A stretch of DNA of 64,000 bases. Source: CSSed11-175R1 sp041685735 (lineage in GTDB: Bacteria; Actinomycetota; Nitriliruptoria; Nitriliruptorales; Nitriliruptoraceae). The notes beneath the pieces are model-generated. The model searched no databases, had not been told where the DNA came from, and saw only the letters and a list, made by a program, of their open reading frames with translations. Where the stretch lies: positions 48,476 through 112,475 of the forward strand of contig JAWLFE010000003.1 of the NCBI GenBank assembly GCA_041685735.1. Reading direction: 5' to 3'. A program made the translations under genes and the position numbers. This document shows positions 59,914 through 64,000 of this stretch, one piece after another (within the stretch, counting starts at the first letter, position 1; each line of letters opens with the position of its first letter).

Positions 59914-60602
59914 CGGGTCACCTCGATGCGGCCGATCCCGGCCCGCAGATCGAGTTCCAGGATCGGACCGTCCGGGCCGTCCCCGGCGAGTCGGATGGAC
60001 GGGCCGACCCCGCCGCTCGTGCGGTCGAAGCCCACCACCTCGCCGATCGTGGCGCTCGCCTGACCGGTGACGGCAACGCGGTCGGGTACCTGGATGACCA
60101 GTTCCCCGAGGGTCACGCGTGCCGCCAGTTCCGTGGTGCCCGGCGGCAACTCGACGTCGCGGAGATCGAGGGTGAGGTTGCCGGCCCCGAGCGAGTACGA
60201 CGGCTCGAGTTCGGCGATCTCCGTGATCGTGAGGTCGCGGTCCCCCGCACTGGCGGTCACGGGCAACGCCGCCGTGACGATCGCGACGATCGTCAGCACG
60301 ATGCCCAGTCCGAGCAGTCCCCCACCCGTGCCCCACCGCGCGCCGATCGCCAACAGCAGCCCGATCCCGATCAGTGCGATCGGGACGACGAGGTCCCAGC
60401 GGATGTCCACGCCTGCCAGCGACAGGATCCACAGCACTCCAGCACCGATGAGCGCAAGACCCCAGCCGACCGGCCGCGTCCCGCGTGGACCCCGATCGGG
60501 CTGCGGCGGTGGCCCGGGGCGTGCGGGGTCGCGGTGCGGCCCATCCGGCCCATCGGGACCATCGGGTCGGGGGACGGGAACGCCGTACTCGGTGATGCTC
60601 AT
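59910..60602 (-). CDS. LiaF/PspC-like membrane protein
   Basis: 230 residues, ATG preceded by GGGGAG. A Pro/Gly/Asp-rich N-terminus (PDGPDGPDGPH), helices (VGWGLALIGAGVLWILSLAG, DLVVPIALIGIGLLLAIG, LLGLGIVLTIVAIVTAALPVT) and a beta-rich toastrack domain (AGNLTLDLRDVELPPGT, ARVTLGELVIQVPD). Probable partner of the downstream LiaF-like protein in sensing envelope state. Confidence 0.8.
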   Translation of the reverse strand: MSITEYGVPVPRPDGPDGPDGPHRDPARPGPPPQPDRGPRGTRPVGWGLALIGAGVLWILSLAGVDIRWDLVVPIALIGIGLLLAIGARWGTGGGLLGLGIVLTIVAIVTAALPVTASAGDRDLTITEIAELEPSYSLGAGNLTLDLRDVELPPGTTELAARVTLGELVIQVPDRVAVTGQASATIGEVVGFDRTSGGVGPSIRLAGDGPDGPILELDLRAGIGRIEVTR

Positions 60603-60776
60603 GGCCTGCTCCCCTCACCAGAACGTGGCGGATCCGGCGCCGCCCGGGGCGTCCTCCAACGGTGCCGGACGGGGGGAGCCGCGTCGAGGGTCAGAGGTCC
60701 CGATCCCTCCCGGAGGAGGTCCCCGGACGGTCCCGTGTGGAGATGGGGGCGGTGGGGATGGGCGCCGGCTCGGCCG

Positions 60777-62972
60777 TCACCGGTCGAACCCCAGCCAGCC
60801 GCTGTCCTCCAGGCTCATGAGCTCGTGGACCCCGACGCCCAGCTCGGAGACGGTGAAGAGCCGGTCGTCGAGCACGAGCGACCGGTTGATCCGACCCCGG
60901 TGCCCCCACTGCCACAGCCGCTCCTGATCGCGCCAGTCCTCGTCGTCGAACTCCGCGGTGTCGCGTCCCTGGAGCTCAGCCCGCAGGTCGTCGAGCCACG
61001 CAGGCACATGCGCGAGCCGTCCCCGCTGTTCGATCGCACCATCGCGGACACCGAACCCGATCGCGCCCGTGTCGACATCCTCGGCACCGGTGGCCTGGTC
61101 GAAGCTCCACCGGGTGAAGGGCACCACGGTCAGACCCGAGCCGGGGTGGTGCATGAAGGCCCGGTGGTCGTGTTCGGCGTCGCTGGACGCGTCGGTGAGC
61201 ACGACCTTGTCGACCTCCCGCGGATCGTTCGGGTCGGAGACGTCGAACAGCGACAGCTGCGTGCCCTTGACCCGACCGCGGTCGTCGGCGTCCTGGCCGA
61301 TGCCCAGCAGCCGGTCGTCGCCGATGGGGTGCAGGTAGGCCGAGTACCCGAGGATCTTGAGCTCCCCGGTCATCCGGGGGGCGCGGGGATCGGCCAGGTC
61401 GATCGTGTAGAGCGGATCGGTCTCCCGGAAGGTCACGACGTAGCCGACGTCGTCGATGAAACGCACCGCATAGATGCGCTCGGTCAGCCCGAGGCCGTCG
61501 ACCTGCCCGAGTTCCACCAGCTCGTTGCCGTCCTGCTGCAGGGTGGTGACGTAGGACTCCGAGACGTCCGCCCCACCGCCCCACGGATCGCCGCTGGTGG
61601 ACGCCACGCGCAGGACACCGTCGTGTTCGGACATCGCCCACTGGTTGAGCAGGCGGCCCGGCACCTCGCCGGACGCCGCGTAATCGGCGCGCTCAGCTGC
61701 CTCGAGGTCGAAGCGGTGGATCTCGGTCGTGACCTCGGCCCAGCGCCGCTGGAGGGCATCGTCGCCGGAGATGGCCTCCCAGTCGATCCACCGCGACGTC
61801 GCCACGTACAGCGCGTCCACCGACGCGTACACGGTGTCCCCGCCCGCCAGCACCCCGACGACCTGTCCCGGGTCGACGTCGAGGTCCCCGCTGTCGACGT
61901 CCACCGTCAGGACCGACAGCATGCCGAGCCCGGAGAACCGCGCCGGACGGTTGACCTGCCCGCAGTCCAGCAGGGTGCCCTCACGGACCTGGCCGTCGGC
62001 GGTCTCGTGGACCGCGTAGGGCAACCAGTCCTCCACCTCCGAGTCGAGGATGACCTGGCGGTTGGCCTCCAGGGCGCGACGCTCGGCGCGCAGTCCCGTC
62101 GCGTCGGGGAACTGCCAGGGAAGGTTGCCCTGCTCCGTGCGGACCACGACGCGCGCGACGCCGTCGATCAGGCGTGCGGACACCGTTGAGCCGTCCACCG
62201 TGAGCCGCTCGAGCACCTCCGGTGCGCTCGGATCCGCGACGTCGACCAGGGTCAGGGTCGTGGTCCCACTGAAGCCGTACCCGCCGAACATCGCGTCCCC
62301 GTCGGAGGACGACGGTTCGTCAGCCGGGCGCGAGGAGGCGGGAAGCTCGCTGGCGAACGGCACCGCCTGGGGCGCGGAGCTGCTGACCAGCAGGCGGTCA
62401 CCGGTGAGCAACAGCTGGGCCCCGTAGGCGTCGCGCAGCGGGATCGTGCTGACCTCGACCGGGTCGTCGCCGGTGACATCGAGGATGCGCAGCGCCTCGC
62501 CGGAGACGAGGTAGAGGTGCGACCCGTCGGTCTTGACGTGATCCGGTTCGTCGACGCCGGCCTCCTGCACGTTGGTGCCGGCCTCGTTCGAACCGACCGC
62601 GCCTGCAGCCCCGTCGGCGGAAGCCGACTCCTCCGTCGCTGCGTCGTCGGTGTCTTCGACCATGCGGTCGACGGGCATCGGTCCGGAGCCGCCGCCACCC
62701 TCCAGCCCCCAAGGGCCGACCATCTCCAGGGCGGTGTCCTTGAGGTGGGCCTCGAGGTCATCGCAGGCGTCGAAGGTGGTCAACGAGGCCGCCAGCACCA
62801 GATCATCGGCCAGATCATCGGGCCGGTCGGTGGTGCCGTTGCCGTCGCCGTCGTCACCGCCGCGTTGTGCCGTCGTCTCCGGGTCCGGGGATCCCGGATC
62901 CGATGATGGCTCGGTGGTGCAGCCCGTGACGAGGGCTGCGGTGGTCACGGCGATGATCAGCAGGCGGCGCAT
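60777..62972 (-). CDS. Secreted lipoprotein with C-terminal beta-propeller
   Basis: 731 residues from ATG 62972 (GAGGAG upstream). Lipobox ALVTGC, acidic linker, then a region with NVQEAGVDEPDHVKTDGSHLYLVSGEALRILDV and repeated propeller blades ending in strands such as YVVTFRETDPLYTIDLADP, FDVSDPNDPREVDKVVL. This is the secreted beta-propeller family (COG4880-like). Binding or scaffold role outside the cell; ligand unknown. The propeller contains a W/D-rich set but no catalytic residues recognised. Confidence 0.85.
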   Translation of the reverse strand: MRRLLIIAVTTAALVTGCTTEPSSDPGSPDPETTAQRGGDDGDGNGTTDRPDDLADDLVLAASLTTFDACDDLEAHLKDTALEMVGPWGLEGGGGSGPMPVDRMVEDTDDAATEESASADGAAGAVGSNEAGTNVQEAGVDEPDHVKTDGSHLYLVSGEALRILDVTGDDPVEVSTIPLRDAYGAQLLLTGDRLLVSSSAPQAVPFASELPASSRPADEPSSSDGDAMFGGYGFSGTTTLTLVDVADPSAPEVLERLTVDGSTVSARLIDGVARVVVRTEQGNLPWQFPDATGLRAERRALEANRQVILDSEVEDWLPYAVHETADGQVREGTLLDCGQVNRPARFSGLGMLSVLTVDVDSGDLDVDPGQVVGVLAGGDTVYASVDALYVATSRWIDWEAISGDDALQRRWAEVTTEIHRFDLEAAERADYAASGEVPGRLLNQWAMSEHDGVLRVASTSGDPWGGGADVSESYVTTLQQDGNELVELGQVDGLGLTERIYAVRFIDDVGYVVTFRETDPLYTIDLADPRAPRMTGELKILGYSAYLHPIGDDRLLGIGQDADDRGRVKGTQLSLFDVSDPNDPREVDKVVLTDASSDAEHDHRAFMHHPGSGLTVVPFTRWSFDQATGAEDVDTGAIGFGVRDGAIEQRGRLAHVPAWLDDLRAELQGRDTAEFDDEDWRDQERLWQWGHRGRINRSLVLDDRLFTVSELGVGVHELMSLEDSGWLGFDR

Positions 62973-63042
62973 CGGGGTCTCCTCGCGGGGGCCGGTCACC
63001 CGGTCAGACGCCGCAGAGCCCGTTGTGGTTCCCGCGACGTGC

Positions 63043-63984
63043 TCAGTCCTTCGTGGCCAGTCGCCACACCAGCGCACCGACGAGTCCCGCACCGACCAGC
63101 CCGGCGACGAGCTGCCCCTGCGGACCGGGGACGTCCGGGAGGCGGTCGCGGAGTCGGACCGGCGAGTGGAAGTCCCGCACCTCCCAGTCCATCGCGATCG
63201 CGGCCGCGCGCAGCTCCCGATCCGGGTTGGCGGCGACCGGATGGCCGACCACCGTCAGCATCGGCAGATCGGTGATCGAATCGCTGTAGGCGTAGCACTC
63301 CGCCAGGTCGTACCCACGGACCTCGGCGACCTGGCGCATCGCGGTCGCCTTGGCGCCGGCATAGGCGTAGAACTCCAGGGTCCCGTCGTAGCGACCGTCC
63401 TCGTCGATCCCGGACCGGGTGGCGATGACGTTGCGGATGCCGAGGTACTCGCCGAACGGCTCGACGATCTCCTCCCCGGAGGAGGACACGATCCACACGT
63501 CGCGTCCCGCGCGGCGGTGTTCGGCGATGAGGTCGAGCGCTTCCCGGTAGGCGAGTGGCGCGATGACCTCCTCCATCGTCTCGCGCACCAGACGTCGGAT
63601 CCGGTCGGCTTCCCAGCCCTTCGTCAACTCCAGGGCAGCGTGGCGGGCCTGCTCCATGCGCTCGTGGTCGGCGCCGACGAGTTGGTAGACCGCCTGGGCA
63701 TAGAGGGTCTTGAGCACCGTCGAGGAGGACAGCAGCCCGTCACGGAAGAAGGTGCGGCCCATCACCAGTGTCGATGACCGCGCGATGATGGTCTTGTCGA
63801 GGTCGAAGAAGGCGGCCTGGGTCGCGCCGGTGGATCGCCGGCGGGCCTCCTCGAGCATCGCGTCGGACAGGCGGTCCGCGTCGGGACGCGCGTAGCGCTG
63901 CTCGGTCTCCGTCCCCGCGGACTGGCGCTCGGTGGCGGCCTGCGCGGCCGCGATCAGCAACTCGTCGGTGTGCTCGTCGCTCAC
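63043..63984 (-). CDS. HAD-IB family phosphatase, membrane-anchored
   Basis: 313 residues. HAD motif I FFDLDKT, motif II WIVSSSG, conserved Lys in the KATA stretch and motif III YSDSITDLPML; the cap is the IB (SerB-like) helical type. A C-terminal helix (LVAGLVGAGLVGALVWRLA) likely anchors it. Family members act on phosphoserine, phosphatidylglycerol phosphate or other small phosphates; the substrate here cannot be told. AAGGAGG precedes the start at 63984. Confidence 0.85.
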   Translation of the reverse strand: MSDEHTDELLIAAAQAATERQSAGTETEQRYARPDADRLSDAMLEEARRRSTGATQAAFFDLDKTIIARSSTLVMGRTFFRDGLLSSSTVLKTLYAQAVYQLVGADHERMEQARHAALELTKGWEADRIRRLVRETMEEVIAPLAYREALDLIAEHRRAGRDVWIVSSSGEEIVEPFGEYLGIRNVIATRSGIDEDGRYDGTLEFYAYAGAKATAMRQVAEVRGYDLAECYAYSDSITDLPMLTVVGHPVAANPDRELRAAAIAMDWEVRDFHSPVRLRDRLPDVPGPQGQLVAGLVGAGLVGALVWRLATKD

Positions 63985-64000
63985 GTGCGCCTCCTTCGCC

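Noticed and set aside
1..64000. tRNA, rRNA, transposase, integrase or replication origin
   Set aside because: None recognised on either strand; gaps between genes are too short or lack the required features.

Overview
The window is about 70% G+C, has dense short-gap operons with many 4-bp ATGA/GTGA overlaps, uses GTG (and some TTG) starts often, and carries typical actinobacterial families: a BTAD/TPR regulator, PknB-like kinase, gram-positive type Tad pilus set, caa3 oxidase with ctaA/ctaB, and a desaturase with a ferredoxin reductase. My inference is a chromosomal segment from a high-GC, probably deep-branching actinobacterium (Nitriliruptoria/Euzebya-like would fit; the exact lineage is not provable from this sequence). 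No rRNA, tRNA, CRISPR array, transposase or integrase was found.

Layout. 1-9.5 kb: a truncated membrane PAS sensor, a tiny exported-peptide gene before it, a divergent ATP-type PEP carboxykinase, a giant BTAD-AAA-TPR regulator, a second tiny exported-peptide gene before a soluble histidine kinase, and a membrane Ser/Thr kinase. 9.6-20.2 kb: a Tad/Flp pilus locus (LysM membrane protein, small HTH protein, CpaB, TadZ, TadA, TadB, TadC, then Flp pilin and three TadE/TadG-like pseudopilins), split by an oppositely oriented RES/Xre-type toxin-antitoxin pair. 20.3-24 kb: a leftward run with a polyketide-cyclase-like protein, a TRAM RNA methyltransferase, a lipoprotein and prmA, whose 3' end is repeated four times in tandem. 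24-34.2 kb: an ABC-2 exporter followed by the aerobic terminal oxidase region (ctaC with fused cytochrome c, ctaD, ctaE, subunit IV, membrane cupredoxin, SGNH hydrolase, ctaA, ctaB).

34.3-48.8 kb: a methyltransferase divergent from an HxlR regulator, a long-chain acyl-CoA ligase, an OmpR/histidine kinase pair divergent from an extracytoplasmic redox operon (DM13 protein, DUF3179 lipoprotein, membrane molybdopterin oxidoreductase), then a desaturase/ferredoxin-reductase operon divergent from a PucR regulator. 48.9-64 kb: a tandem-duplicated, eukaryote-like 6-phosphofructokinase; a TetR plus ABC exporter operon preceded by a 12-bp tandem repeat array; a PAS histidine kinase; an ArsR regulator divergent from a small protein across an array of GTTCG/CGAAC half-sites; an M20 peptidase; an NTF2-like protein; two LiaF-like membrane proteins; a secreted beta-propeller lipoprotein; and a HAD-IB phosphatase.

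The most unusual items are the two exported-peptide plus kinase cassettes, the toxin-antitoxin pair inside the pilus locus, the animal/fungal-style double phosphofructokinase, the DM13/DUF3179/molybdoenzyme operon, and several regulatory repeats and perfect hairpins.
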